This document shows positions 25,645 to 34,144 of a DNA stretch of 64,000 nucleotides, piece by piece (the stretch's first letter is position 1; the number at the start of each line of letters is the position of its first letter). The DNA comes from JBBQZO01 sp038207625 (GTDB lineage Bacteria > Pseudomonadota > Gammaproteobacteria > Burkholderiales > Burkholderiaceae_D). The stretch spans positions 1 through 64,000 of the forward strand of contig JBBQZO010000008.1 of assembly GCA_038207625.1 (NCBI GenBank), read 5' to 3'. Both the position numbers and the translations under genes were made by a program. The notes beneath the pieces are model-generated. The model was not told the origin of the DNA. It did not search any database and was given only the letters and a program-made list of their open reading frames with translations.

Positions 25645-26829
25645 TCAAGCAGGGTTGCGGTCACACATCGTTGATGCGCCTGAGCGGGACGTTGAGCTGC
25701 CAAGTGTCGTTGCAGGCGACAGTCGTTCACGCAAACGCATGAACGGTGTTTCGACCAGCCGGTACAGCAGCCACCCGCCCAGCAGACTGGCCAGCATGAT
25801 CAGGCCAATGCCAGGCACGGAGTCGGTGTCGATGTGCAGCGCGGCCATGGGCGCGATCGCCAGCTTGAAGATCGGCTTGTGCGCCAGGTAGAGCGCGTAC
25901 GACCACAGCGCGATGCTGGTGGCGCCGGGCACGCGCAGCCGGTGCAGCAGCGACGCTGGGCTGAGCGCGGCCAGCGTCAATATGCCGAAGCTGGCGGCCA
26001 GCAGGGAGTAGCCGAAGGTCGACATGAAAAATCCGACGCCGTAGCCCTCGATATCCTGAAAGTGCGCGAACAGATAAAACATGCTTGCTGTGGCCAGCAC
26101 GCCGGCCAGCAACAGTGCATTGCCTCTGCGCAGAATGCGCTGGTACTGCGCCGGATGAAAATTCTTCAGCAGCGCGATGGCCACGCCGGGCAGCAGCTCG
26201 TCGAAGCGGGCGAAACTTGAATAGTAGATGTGCTGGTAGTAGTCGTTACTACTGATGGCGTTGCGGCCGTGCTCAAGCCATGCCATGCCGCGGATTGTCA
26301 CGCCGGCGCCGATCGCCGCGGCGATGATGCACCAGGCGAGCGTGCGCTGACGCCGGCTGGCGGCGATCAGAATCGCGACGACGGGCAGAATCAGGTAGAA
26401 CTGTTCTTCGACGCACAGTGACCAGGAGTGGGTAAAGGTTTCGCCCGGATGCATGCCGAAATTTTGGGTGAACGTCAGGAAGCGCCACAGAGCGGCGGTC
26501 GCCTTGCCCGCCAGCTGCGCAGGGAACAGCCAATACAGCGCCAGCAGCACGATGTAGTTCGGCAGCGTGCGCAGCGCGCGCCGGATGTAAAACGTCTTCA
26601 ATGAAAACGTGGCGCCGTTGGCCTGGCTTGCGAACACCTGATTGCCGATCAGGTAGCCGCTCAGTACGAAGAACAGGTCGACGCCGGCCCAGCCGATCTC
26701 GGACAAGAATCCGAAGGTGTTTTTGCCGCTGACGACGACCGTGTAGTGGGATATCAATACCAGGATGATCGCGGCGGCGCGTAGTGTGTCAAGCCCGTTC
26801 AAGCGGGCGGTCGGTGTGGATGCGGCCAT
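25645..26829 (-). CDS. Membrane acyltransferase family 3 (OafA/YrhL-like)
   Basis: The start is placed at ATG 26829 (MAASTPTARLNGLDTLRAAA), because RLNGLDTLRAAAIILVLISH is the conserved opening of acyltransferase-3 proteins; the catalytic His is the last residue of that string. About ten hydrophobic segments follow, with FFVLSGYLIG, FYIRRALRTLPNYI and the SWSLCVEEQFYLILP motif. The family transfers acetyl or other acyl groups to sugars of cell-surface polysaccharides or small molecules at the inner membrane. No glycosyltransferase genes are adjacent, so the acceptor is unknown. Length 394 is normal. Confidence 0.88.
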   Translation of the reverse strand: MAASTPTARLNGLDTLRAAAIILVLISHYTVVVSGKNTFGFLSEIGWAGVDLFFVLSGYLIGNQVFASQANGATFSLKTFYIRRALRTLPNYIVLLALYWLFPAQLAGKATAALWRFLTFTQNFGMHPGETFTHSWSLCVEEQFYLILPVVAILIAASRRQRTLAWCIIAAAIGAGVTIRGMAWLEHGRNAISSNDYYQHIYYSSFARFDELLPGVAIALLKNFHPAQYQRILRRGNALLLAGVLATASMFYLFAHFQDIEGYGVGFFMSTFGYSLLAASFGILTLAALSPASLLHRLRVPGATSIALWSYALYLAHKPIFKLAIAPMAALHIDTDSVPGIGLIMLASLLGGWLLYRLVETPFMRLRERLSPATTLGSSTSRSGASTMCDRNPA

Positions 26830-26971
26830 GTTACTCAATTTGTGATGGAAGTGAAACGCTTGCCGGCAAGCGTTGAGGAGCGCACGCCACTGTACAGGGC
26901 TGGCGTCCGTTTGCACATGGTGGTGCGCCAATACGGTTGGCCGCTGCGTTGAAGCGGGAGCTGACGCGCCG

Positions 26972-27748
26972 TCATCCGATGACGCAGCCGCGCACGCGCT
27001 TCAAGGCTTCGATCAGCGGCGCGATATAGGTGCGGCTGGCACGCACCGGCGTGCCGTCGTGCAGGCGCAGCAGCGCGTCGCGGTTGGTCAGCGCGCGCAG
27101 TTCGGCCACCTGCTCGATGCGCACGATGGTGGAGCGGTGCACGCGCACGAACTGGCGCGGGTCCAGCCTTTGCATCAGCCGCTGCAGCGACTCGCGCACC
27201 AGGTGCTGTTTGCCGCCTGCGTGCAGGGTCGCGTAGTCGCCGTCGGCGTCGATCCAGGTGACGTCGGCGACGTTGACGAACACGATGCGGCTGCCCACGC
27301 GCACCGTGAATGTTTCGACGTAGTTGGCCGCTTCGGTGGTGCCCGCCTGCGCTGGCGCGCCGGCCGGGCCGACGCCGGCGCGCCGGTACGGCCAGGCCAG
27401 TCGCGCGCGCTCGAGCGCTTCGAAAAAACGCTCGTCGTCGATCGGCTTGAGCAGGTAGTCGATCACGTTCAGTGCGAACGCCTGCAGGGCGAAGTGGTCG
27501 TAGGCAGTCAGCAGGATGGCCATCGGGCGCGCGCGCGGCGCCAGCGCGTCCAGCACTTCGAGCCCGTTCATGCCCGGCATCTGGATGTCGATGAACACCA
27601 GATCGGGCTGACTGGCGACGATGCCGGCCAGCGCCGCCGGGCCGTCGCCGTATTGCGCGACGACCTCGACATCGGCGCAGCCGGCCAGGCGCGCGATGAC
27701 GCCGCTGCGCGCCAGCGGTTCGTCGTCGACCACGGCCACGCGCATCAT
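26972..27748 (-). CDS. LytTR response regulator (AlgR/LytR type)
   Basis: The ATG at 27748 overlaps the stop of the kinase gene (ATGA); a second ATG at 27745 is equally possible. The 258-residue protein has a receiver domain (MRVAVVDDEPLAR, phospho-acceptor D54 in LVFIDIQMPGMNG, LLTAYDHFA, then YLLKPI) and a LytTR DNA-binding domain (VFVNVADVTWIDADGDYATL, RVHRSTIVR). It pairs with the LytS-type sensor kinase directly upstream. Target promoters are unknown. Such AlgZ/AlgR-like pairs in betaproteobacteria often govern exopolysaccharide or surface functions. Confidence 0.92.
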   Translation of the reverse strand: MMRVAVVDDEPLARSGVIARLAGCADVEVVAQYGDGPAALAGIVASQPDLVFIDIQMPGMNGLEVLDALAPRARPMAILLTAYDHFALQAFALNVIDYLLKPIDDERFFEALERARLAWPYRRAGVGPAGAPAQAGTTEAANYVETFTVRVGSRIVFVNVADVTWIDADGDYATLHAGGKQHLVRESLQRLMQRLDPRQFVRVHRSTIVRIEQVAELRALTNRDALLRLHDGTPVRASRTYIAPLIEALKRVRGCVIG

Positions 27749-28890
27749 GCGGCGCTGGCCCACGCTTGCTCCGGCGCGGCGGCCGCGCGCAGCGGCAGGT
27801 CGATGCTGACGTTGTAGTTGCCGGTGTCGCCGGCGCGCGCAGTGAAGACGTGGTCGTCGGGGTAGAGCTGGGCCAGACGCGCGCGCACGTTGCCGATGCC
27901 GACGCCGCGCGAGGCAGCGTCGGCGCTGTCGACCGGCGTCTGGGCTGACACGCCGTCGTTGTCGACCCGGATGTGCAGGCGCGTGCCGGCGCGCGTGATG
28001 TGCACATCGAGCCGGCCGGCGTCGCTGCGCCGGGCGATGCCGTGGCGGATCGCGTTTTCCACCAGCGGTTGCAGCAATAGGTAGGGCACGTAGGCGTTCA
28101 GCACGTCCGGGCCGATGTGGATGCCCACGCACAGTTTGTCGCCCAGGCGCGCTTTTTCGATGTCGAGGTAGCCTTCGGTGAGCGCCAGTTCGTCGGCCAG
28201 CGCGTGCTCGTGGCAGTCGCCGCTGTCGAGCGTGGCGCGCAGAAAATCGGCCAGCCGGGCGATCATGCGCGAGGCCTCGCGATTGCGTTCGCCGGCCACC
28301 AGCGCGGAGATCGCGTTGAGCGTGTTGTACAGAAAATGCGGCTGCAGCTGATAGTGCAGCGCGCGCAACTGGGCTTCGCGCGCCAGCGCCAGCGCCTCGC
28401 TTACGCGCAGCTGGGCGCGCCCGAGCGCGGCGGCGTAGGCCACCACGGCGTGCATCGCGCAAAACGCGATCAGCGCCAGCCAGCAGCCATCGAGGCCGCG
28501 AAACATGAAGCGCCACGCGAACGCGCGGTCCATACCCAGGCTGACGCCCAGCAGTTGGCCGAGCACGTTGTTGGCCAGCGACATCGCGTAGCTCACGCCC
28601 AGCAGCGCCAGCGCCACGCCCCACCAGCGCCACTGGCGCCGCCACAGCAGACGCTGCAGAAAGGTGAGCGGGAAAATCCACACGATGTAGGCGCCGATAT
28701 ACAGTGCGCGGAATGCGGCCATGTGGCCGTAGCCCAGGTCGGGCAGCCCCATGATCGCCATGCACAGCGAAATCGGCAAGCCGGCCAGCACCGGCATCCA
28801 GAACGGCAGCGCGGCCAGATCGGCGCCGCTGGCGTTGACAAGCTTGGCGGCCGGCGCGGGCGCGTCGATCAAAGGCGGTTCATGGTTCAC
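27745..28890 (-). CDS. LytS/AlgZ-type sensor histidine kinase
   Basis: The 381-residue protein has four hydrophobic segments in residues 30-155, then a His_kinase domain with LQPHFLYNTLNAI (phospho-accepting H185), and an ATPase domain with LVENAIRHGIA and GVGIGNVRARLAQLY. It has no extracytoplasmic sensing domain beyond short loops. It phosphorylates the following LytTR regulator. Overlapping stop/start codons show coupled expression. Confidence 0.92.
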   Translation of the reverse strand: MNHEPPLIDAPAPAAKLVNASGADLAALPFWMPVLAGLPISLCMAIMGLPDLGYGHMAAFRALYIGAYIVWIFPLTFLQRLLWRRQWRWWGVALALLGVSYAMSLANNVLGQLLGVSLGMDRAFAWRFMFRGLDGCWLALIAFCAMHAVVAYAAALGRAQLRVSEALALAREAQLRALHYQLQPHFLYNTLNAISALVAGERNREASRMIARLADFLRATLDSGDCHEHALADELALTEGYLDIEKARLGDKLCVGIHIGPDVLNAYVPYLLLQPLVENAIRHGIARRSDAGRLDVHITRAGTRLHIRVDNDGVSAQTPVDSADAASRGVGIGNVRARLAQLYPDDHVFTARAGDTGNYNVSIDLPLRAAAAPEQAWASAA

Positions 28891-28950
28891 GAAGTGGCAC
28901 GCAGGGTTGGCAGAACCCGCATTCTAGCGTGTGCGGGCGAGCTTGGTGCT

Positions 28951-29445
28951 TCAGCGGCCGACCGAGTAGATCATCGAGCTGATCTTCCAGCCGTCGTCGG
29001 TCTTGACCAGGTGCCAGGCTTCGCTGCCGCGATTGTTGACGGCGCCATCGTCGAGAAACACAAAGTCGAAATACACTGAGGCGATGCTGCCGTTGGTGTC
29101 GATGCGCACGTTGGAGAATTTCTCTTCGATCGGCTTGGTGCTGCTGCCGACGAAGTCGACGAACTGCTTGTAGGCACCCGGATTGGCCTTGTGCGCATTC
29201 GGATGCTTCTGCTTGATTTCGGCGTAGCTGTCGTCGCTGAGCACAGTCATCCAGCTATTATCCTTGGGCAGAAACAGCGCGCCCAGCGTCTTGGCGTCCT
29301 TGTTGATGATCGCGCTCTGGAAGCTCTGGACGATCTGCTCGATCTGTTTTACCGCTTCGGCGTTACCGCTTGGGGATGGCGCCCCCGCGTGTGCGCTGTG
29401 GATGCCGACGGCGAGTATGACGGCGATGAGTTTGAGGTATTTCAT
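28951..29445 (-). CDS. Exported NTF2-like (SnoaL/DUF4440-type) protein
   Basis: The ATG at 29445 has AGGAG seven bases upstream and gives a signal peptide (YLKLIAVILAVGIHSAHAG). The 164-residue product has the NTF2-like pattern: VKQIEQIVQSFQSAIINKDA, KTLGALFLP, IDTNGSIASVYFDFVF and EAWHLVKTDDGWKISSMIYS. Such small cone-shaped domains serve many roles, from catalysis to ligand binding. No catalytic residue set is obvious. It is likely transcribed alone. Confidence 0.8.
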   Translation of the reverse strand: MKYLKLIAVILAVGIHSAHAGAPSPSGNAEAVKQIEQIVQSFQSAIINKDAKTLGALFLPKDNSWMTVLSDDSYAEIKQKHPNAHKANPGAYKQFVDFVGSSTKPIEEKFSNVRIDTNGSIASVYFDFVFLDDGAVNNRGSEAWHLVKTDDGWKISSMIYSVGR

Positions 29446-29621
29446 TGGCGACTCCTGATGGCAAGGGGGACGCACCGATGGTTCGGATGCGGACCCGATG
29501 ACTGTAGCCAATGCGCAGCGCGCCGGATAGGCGCTTGCGGCGAAACGGTGCGCCGTTGCGGCGAAGCGGTGCCGGCACCGCTGGCCGTGACGCGCCATGT
29601 CGGCGCGTCACGGGCACGCGA

Positions 29622-31589
29622 TCAGCGCGCCACTTCGACCACGGGCAGCTCGACGTAGCTGTCCTGTCCCGGCGCGTGATAGATGCGCTGGGTGGCCTTC
29701 TTGTAGTCGCCCGGCTTGGCCCAGAAGATGTTCGGCACGAACGTCTGCGGGTTGCGGTCGTACAGCGGGAACCAGCTCGACTGCACCTGCACCATGATGC
29801 GGTGGCCCGGCAGGAAAACGTGGTTGGCGGTCGGCAGCGCGAAGCGGTAGGCCAGCGCGGCGTTGGCGGCGATCGGCTTGCCGGTCTCGAAACCCTCGCG
29901 GTAGCGGCCGCGGAAGATGTCGCCCGAGATCATCAGCTGGTAGCCGCCCATGCCCGGCTGGCTGGCCACTTCGGGCGGATACAGGTCGATCACCTTGACC
30001 ACCCAGTCGCTATCGGTTCCGCTGGTGGAGGCGATCAGGTTGGCGATCGGCTCGCCGCTGATTTTGAGCGGCGCGGCCAGCACGTCGCTGGTGAAGGTGA
30101 GCACGTCGGTGCGCCCGGACGCCTCGCGCTGGTCGTCGGCCAGCCAGCGCGGCCAGCTCTGGCCTTTCAACTCGTCGTAACCGTAGGGCGCGATCGGACG
30201 GGCGCGAAACGGCACCGGCTTGCCCGGATCGGACACGTATTCGTCGAACGCGGCAGCGCCTGCGGCGGGCGCGCCAAAGCTCAGTTTCTGGTCCGCCGCC
30301 AGATGCAGCGCGGCCGGCTTGATCGCGCAGCCGCTGACGCAGCCGCTCGGCCAGGCATTCAGGCTGCGCCATTTGTTGGTGCCCGTTTCAAACGCCGACA
30401 CGGTGGCTACGCCGGAGGCGGGCGCGCCGTCTTTCAGATAGTGGTCCAGGAACGGGCGCAGGATCTGCTGGCGAAAGTGCAGCGCCGTGTCGCTATCGAA
30501 CTTGATCGCGCCCAGCTTGCTGCCTTCGCCGATGCCGCCTCCGTGCGACCACGGCCCCATCACCAGAAACACCTTGTCGTTGTTGGTGTCGTGCGGCTTG
30601 ATTGCCTTGTAGACGGCGACAGCGCCGTAGATGTCCTCGGCATCCCACAGGCTGTGCACCAGCATGGTTGGCACCGTGACGGGCTGGCGCGCCAGGATCT
30701 TGTCCATCGCCTGCTCGCGCCAGAACGCGTCGTAGCTCGGGTGCGCCAGGATCTTGCGCCAGAAGCCGCTCTGCTCGACCCCGCGCGCCTTGCCCAGCGC
30801 GCCGGCCGAACCGCCGCGCAGGTAGGTGTCGTAGTCGTCGAAATCGCTGGTGTACCACTTCGCTTCGTTTTTGCGCGTGACCACCTGCTCCATCACATAC
30901 GACAGATTGATCTGGCGGAAAGCGCCGTTGTGGAACCAGTCGTCGCCCTTCCAGCCATCGACCATCGGGTTCATCGGCACCGCCACTTTCAGGGCAGGGT
31001 GCGGATTGACCAGCGCCATCAGCGGCAGGAAGCCGTCATACGAAATGCCGATGATGCCGACCTTGCCGTTCGACTCGGGGATATTCTTGGTGAGCCACTC
31101 GATGGTGTCGTAGGTGTCGGTCGAATGGTCGACCGGGGTCGCGTTCAGCGGGCCATGCAGCGGCCGGTTCATCACGTAGTCGCCTTCGGACTCGTATTTG
31201 CCGCGGATGTCCTGCACCACGCGAATGTAGCCGCCCTCGACGATGACGTCGGTGGCGTTATCGTAGCCTTGCAGGATCGAGGACAGGTGCGAGCTGTCGG
31301 CGTGGCCGGTCAGTTCGGCCGCGCTGTACGGCGTGCGGGTGAGCAGGATAGGCGCGCCGTGCGCGCCCTTGGGCACCAGGATCACGGTGTTGAGCTTGAC
31401 GCCGTCGCGCATCGGGATCATCTCGTTGCGCTTGACGTAGTCGAAGGCGTCGGTGGGTGCCACGAACTGGGCCGGCGTTTCACTGGGCAGGGCGGGGTAG
31501 CTGGCCGGCGCGGGCACTTGCGCCTGGCACAGGCTGGCAAACAGCAGGGCACCGGCGAGCGGCGTCAGGGTGGCGATCGGAGACTTCAT
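29622..31589 (-). CDS. Secreted CocE/NonD-family hydrolase, alpha-amino acid ester hydrolase-like
   Basis: The 655-residue protein has a signal peptide ending SLCQAQ, an alpha/beta-hydrolase domain with the nucleophile Ser183 in GIISGISYDG-like context (GISYDG), catalytic Asp in HSLWDAEDIYG and His in GPWSHGGG, then an X-Pro dipeptidyl-peptidase-type C-terminal jelly-roll domain (FTSDVLAAPLKISGEP). This arrangement fits alpha-amino acid ester hydrolases and glutaryl-7-ACA acylases of the family, which cleave or transfer alpha-amino acyl esters or amides. The natural substrate is unknown. Length matches the family (about 620-660). It stands alone between minus-strand genes. Confidence 0.86.
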   Translation of the reverse strand: MKSPIATLTPLAGALLFASLCQAQVPAPASYPALPSETPAQFVAPTDAFDYVKRNEMIPMRDGVKLNTVILVPKGAHGAPILLTRTPYSAAELTGHADSSHLSSILQGYDNATDVIVEGGYIRVVQDIRGKYESEGDYVMNRPLHGPLNATPVDHSTDTYDTIEWLTKNIPESNGKVGIIGISYDGFLPLMALVNPHPALKVAVPMNPMVDGWKGDDWFHNGAFRQINLSYVMEQVVTRKNEAKWYTSDFDDYDTYLRGGSAGALGKARGVEQSGFWRKILAHPSYDAFWREQAMDKILARQPVTVPTMLVHSLWDAEDIYGAVAVYKAIKPHDTNNDKVFLVMGPWSHGGGIGEGSKLGAIKFDSDTALHFRQQILRPFLDHYLKDGAPASGVATVSAFETGTNKWRSLNAWPSGCVSGCAIKPAALHLAADQKLSFGAPAAGAAAFDEYVSDPGKPVPFRARPIAPYGYDELKGQSWPRWLADDQREASGRTDVLTFTSDVLAAPLKISGEPIANLIASTSGTDSDWVVKVIDLYPPEVASQPGMGGYQLMISGDIFRGRYREGFETGKPIAANAALAYRFALPTANHVFLPGHRIMVQVQSSWFPLYDRNPQTFVPNIFWAKPGDYKKATQRIYHAPGQDSYVELPVVEVAR

Positions 31590-31819
31590 AGGCGTCCTTC
31601 AGAGCGGGTGGATGCCGCGCGGCCCCGTGCATGGCAGTTCCGCGGCGACGACGTGAAACGGTTCAAGATGGTCGGTCAGCTTGCGCGACGCCATAATGTT
31701 GACAGTATCACAGCTGCGCGCAGCGGAACAGGTGCAAGTAGACTGCTACGGCGCGCCTGCTCGTGGCCCGTTCGCCGCAAAGCTTGGCGGCATCGCCAAC
31801 CGTGCAAGGTACCGGTCGT

Positions 31820-32332
31820 TCAAGCCGCTGCCAGGGAGTCGCCGGCCTGGCGATATGCCGCAACGTTGACGAGCAATTTGCCGATGAATACACCGCTAAA
31901 CAAGCCATATGCGCCACACACGGCAGCCATGAAACCGAACTGCGCGCTGTATTCATGATGCATGACCAAGGTGACGGCGACCACGTATTTGGTGCAGAAG
32001 ATCGCCATCATCATTGCCAGCGGCAAGCAGCTGCCGCGTATCGTGATGCTGCCCTGTTGCGGATGGGCGGCAACGGCGCGCGGGTCGGCCAGTTGCCGGG
32101 TCAGTGCCGCGCCCACGGCGGCGCCGCACAGCCACAACCATGGCGCCAGCCCGAGCAAGCCGAAGCTGTTGCTGATGCCTTGCATCGACAGGCCGAGCAT
32201 CACGACGGGGATGATGAATACGGATCTGAACGGGACGTCCCGGTCGGCGCTGGCCTTGATGCCGCGATAGACCAGAAAGCCCAGGATGGCCCAGACGTAG
32301 ACGGGAGTGTGGCTAAGGATGGATTGCAACAT
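31820..32332 (-). CDS. Small membrane protein (DUF6622-like)
   Basis: The ATG at 32332 (MLQSILSHTPVYVWAILGFL) is chosen because the upstream extension is not membrane-like. The 170-residue product has about five hydrophobic segments, with the VFIIPVVMLGLSMQGISNSF motif in the middle. It resembles the DUF6622 family of unknown function found in proteobacteria; this is recognition by eye. Neighbours give no clue. Confidence 0.7.
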   Translation of the reverse strand: MLQSILSHTPVYVWAILGFLVYRGIKASADRDVPFRSVFIIPVVMLGLSMQGISNSFGLLGLAPWLWLCGAAVGAALTRQLADPRAVAAHPQQGSITIRGSCLPLAMMMAIFCTKYVVAVTLVMHHEYSAQFGFMAAVCGAYGLFSGVFIGKLLVNVAAYRQAGDSLAAA

Positions 32333-32662
32333 GATCGGTCTGCCTTGTGTCGGTGAGGAGACTGAACTATGTCGCTGCAACGCCAGCGGCGCCACGCCGA
32401 TGCGACGAAACGGCGCTGGGCGGGTGGCAAACGGCCTCGCGTTGGTGCCAAACCCGCTCTGCGCGTTGCCAAGTTTGGCGCTGGTTTATGGGCGCCGATC
32501 GGCGCGCGCTAGGTGCTCGACGCACGCATTGGTGGGTTTGACGCTCTCGTTGGCGCGCACCTGGCAAGCGTTTCAAGTCTCGGCACGGGCACAGGTGCGC
32601 CGATCAGCCTTCGGTTGCAGGCCTTGCGCGGGTGTCGCGCAAGGTCCGTCGATGGCGCTTGC
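32333..32662. other. Intergenic region without a recognisable gene
   Basis: No supportable gene; open frames here are Arg/Ala-rich shadows. No strong hairpin with a T tract was seen. Confidence 0.5.
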
Positions 32663-33610
32663 TCAGATCCATACATCGCTCTCGTCGATCACATCGGGAA
32701 GATAGGTCAGGTATTGCACCAGGCGCGGCGCGCGACTGCGATTGGGCGACGCGCAATGGGGCAAGGCCTGATGCCAGATAATGAAGTCGCCAGCGTCGCC
32801 AGCAATGCTGGTGGGGCGCAGCTGTTGTGTCGCATGGCTGCGCACGTCGATGTCCTTGGGCAGGCCCGCCATCCAGGCGTCGATGTGACGGTGGAAGCCG
32901 GGCACGCACTGGAAGGCGCCGCCGTCGTCCTGCACATCGGTCAAATACAGCAGGCCTTGAAACTTGTCCGGAATTGGCAAGACCAGGCTGGCATCCCAGT
33001 GCAAGGCGCTGCCAAGGAAGGAATAATGCGCCGTCTCAGGGGGATTGAAGCTGACCTTGTCGATCGTCTTGTAGATCGCTTTGGTCTTGTACAGTTGTTC
33101 ATACGCTTTGCGGATCAACGCCGATTCGCGTATCGCCTGCAAGGCCGGATGCTGCGTCAGCGTGACCATCAGTCCGTTTTTCGCGGGATGGGGCAGGTAC
33201 CAGCTCTGCGGGTCCGCGGCCGAGGCGCCCAGGCATGTCCAGATCGCCGCACGCGCGTTCTCGCACTGTTCTGCGTTGACTGCCTGTTTCAAGACCAGGT
33301 AGCCGTGTTCGTCCCAAAACCGTAGATCGTCGGCGTCCAACACATCACCGTCATCCGCATCGCTGTGCGCAGCGCCGTCGGCTGGGTGGACGTGGGCCTG
33401 GCGCAGGTCGGCGATCCAGGCGATAAACGCGTCAAATGACGGTTGCTGCGAATAGAGATATTGCAGCGTCTCCTGCATGCCCAGATTGAGCTGATAGAGC
33501 ACTTTGAACGATGCATTGGCATCATATCCGGGCGCGGGAACGCCGGGATTTTGGCTGTGCAGCCATAGTTGCCGCAGTCTGTCGATGGCCGTATCGTTAA
33601 TTTCTGGCAT
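32663..33610 (-). CDS. Phytanoyl-CoA dioxygenase (PhyH) family protein
   Basis: The 315-residue protein has the non-heme iron facial triad of the PhyH family: H-x-D in LHWDASLVL and a distal His in DFIIWHQALPHCASPN, followed by the 2-oxoglutarate-binding Arg region RAPRLVQYLTYLP. DLRFWDEHGYLVLKQAV is the typical N-terminal strand. Around 90 residues before it are helical and unusual for a minimal PhyH protein. The reaction would be Fe(II)/2-oxoglutarate-dependent hydroxylation; the substrate is unknown. The start ATG is followed by a normal PEINDTAIDRL opening. Confidence 0.85.
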   Translation of the reverse strand: MPEINDTAIDRLRQLWLHSQNPGVPAPGYDANASFKVLYQLNLGMQETLQYLYSQQPSFDAFIAWIADLRQAHVHPADGAAHSDADDGDVLDADDLRFWDEHGYLVLKQAVNAEQCENARAAIWTCLGASAADPQSWYLPHPAKNGLMVTLTQHPALQAIRESALIRKAYEQLYKTKAIYKTIDKVSFNPPETAHYSFLGSALHWDASLVLPIPDKFQGLLYLTDVQDDGGAFQCVPGFHRHIDAWMAGLPKDIDVRSHATQQLRPTSIAGDAGDFIIWHQALPHCASPNRSRAPRLVQYLTYLPDVIDESDVWI

Positions 33611-33794
33611 AAGCGATGGACGATTCGAATGGCATGTGGAGCGAACTGGGCGCGCCGCGCGGGCTTGCCGGTGTGTGGCTGCGCCGGGGCGTGCTTGATG
33701 GTGCTGGGGCGCTCGGCGTAGCGTAGGCTATAGGCTATTGGCCGCTGGATCGCAAGCATGCGGGCCGGACTACGCCGATGACGCTGGAAGTAAA

Positions 33795-33828
33795 ACGGGC
33801 CGCCACGCAGCTGGCGCGGGCGGCCCGT
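33795..33828 (-). terminator. Terminator after yggX
   Basis: On the minus strand ACGGGCCGCC (33828-33819) pairs with GGCGGCCCGT (33804-33795), followed by TTTTA. It sits nine bases beyond the yggX stop codon. Confidence 0.82.
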
Positions 33829-33836
33829 GCGGCGAC

Positions 33837-34109
33837 TTAGTCGGCCGGCGGCACGTAGCCCACGGCGGCGTCGGCGCCGTCACCGAAGAAGTGCTTTTCC
33901 ATCTGGGTGGCCAGATATTTGCGCGCGCGCAGGTCGGCCAGGTTCAGGCGGTTTTCGTTGACCAGCATGGTCTGGTGCTTGAGCCAGGCCGCCCACGCTT
34001 CCTTCGACACCGATTCGTAGATCTTTTTGCCCAGTTCGCCCGGGTAAGGCGGGAAGTCGAGGCCTTCGGCGTCTTTGTTCAGTTTGATGCAATGGATAGT
34101 GCGTGCCAT
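33837..34109 (-). CDS. yggX: Fe(II)-trafficking / oxidative damage protection protein
   Basis: The 90-residue protein matches YggX closely: MARTIHCIKLNKDAEGLDFP with the conserved Cys7, PYPGELGKKIYE, VSKEAWAAWLKHQTMLVNEN and LNLADLRARKYLATQMEKHF. YggX helps protect iron-sulfur enzymes against superoxide in the cytoplasm. It lies directly after argA, an arrangement common in Burkholderiales, and has its own terminator. Confidence 0.96.
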   Translation of the reverse strand: MARTIHCIKLNKDAEGLDFPPYPGELGKKIYESVSKEAWAAWLKHQTMLVNENRLNLADLRARKYLATQMEKHFFGDGADAAVGYVPPAD

Positions 34110-34144
34110 CTGTGCTCCTAAAGCAAAATGAGGTAAAAGCGTGA

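Noticed and set aside
25535..25742. Poly-Pro, poly-His-Arg and poly-Ala-Thr frames at the microsatellite
   Set aside because: Created by the CCGCCA repeat in three frames; no gene structure.
26756..26763. CAATACCA, a reverse-complement half-site of the putative GntR operator
   Set aside because: A single half-site inside the acyltransferase coding sequence without a partner at 11 bp.
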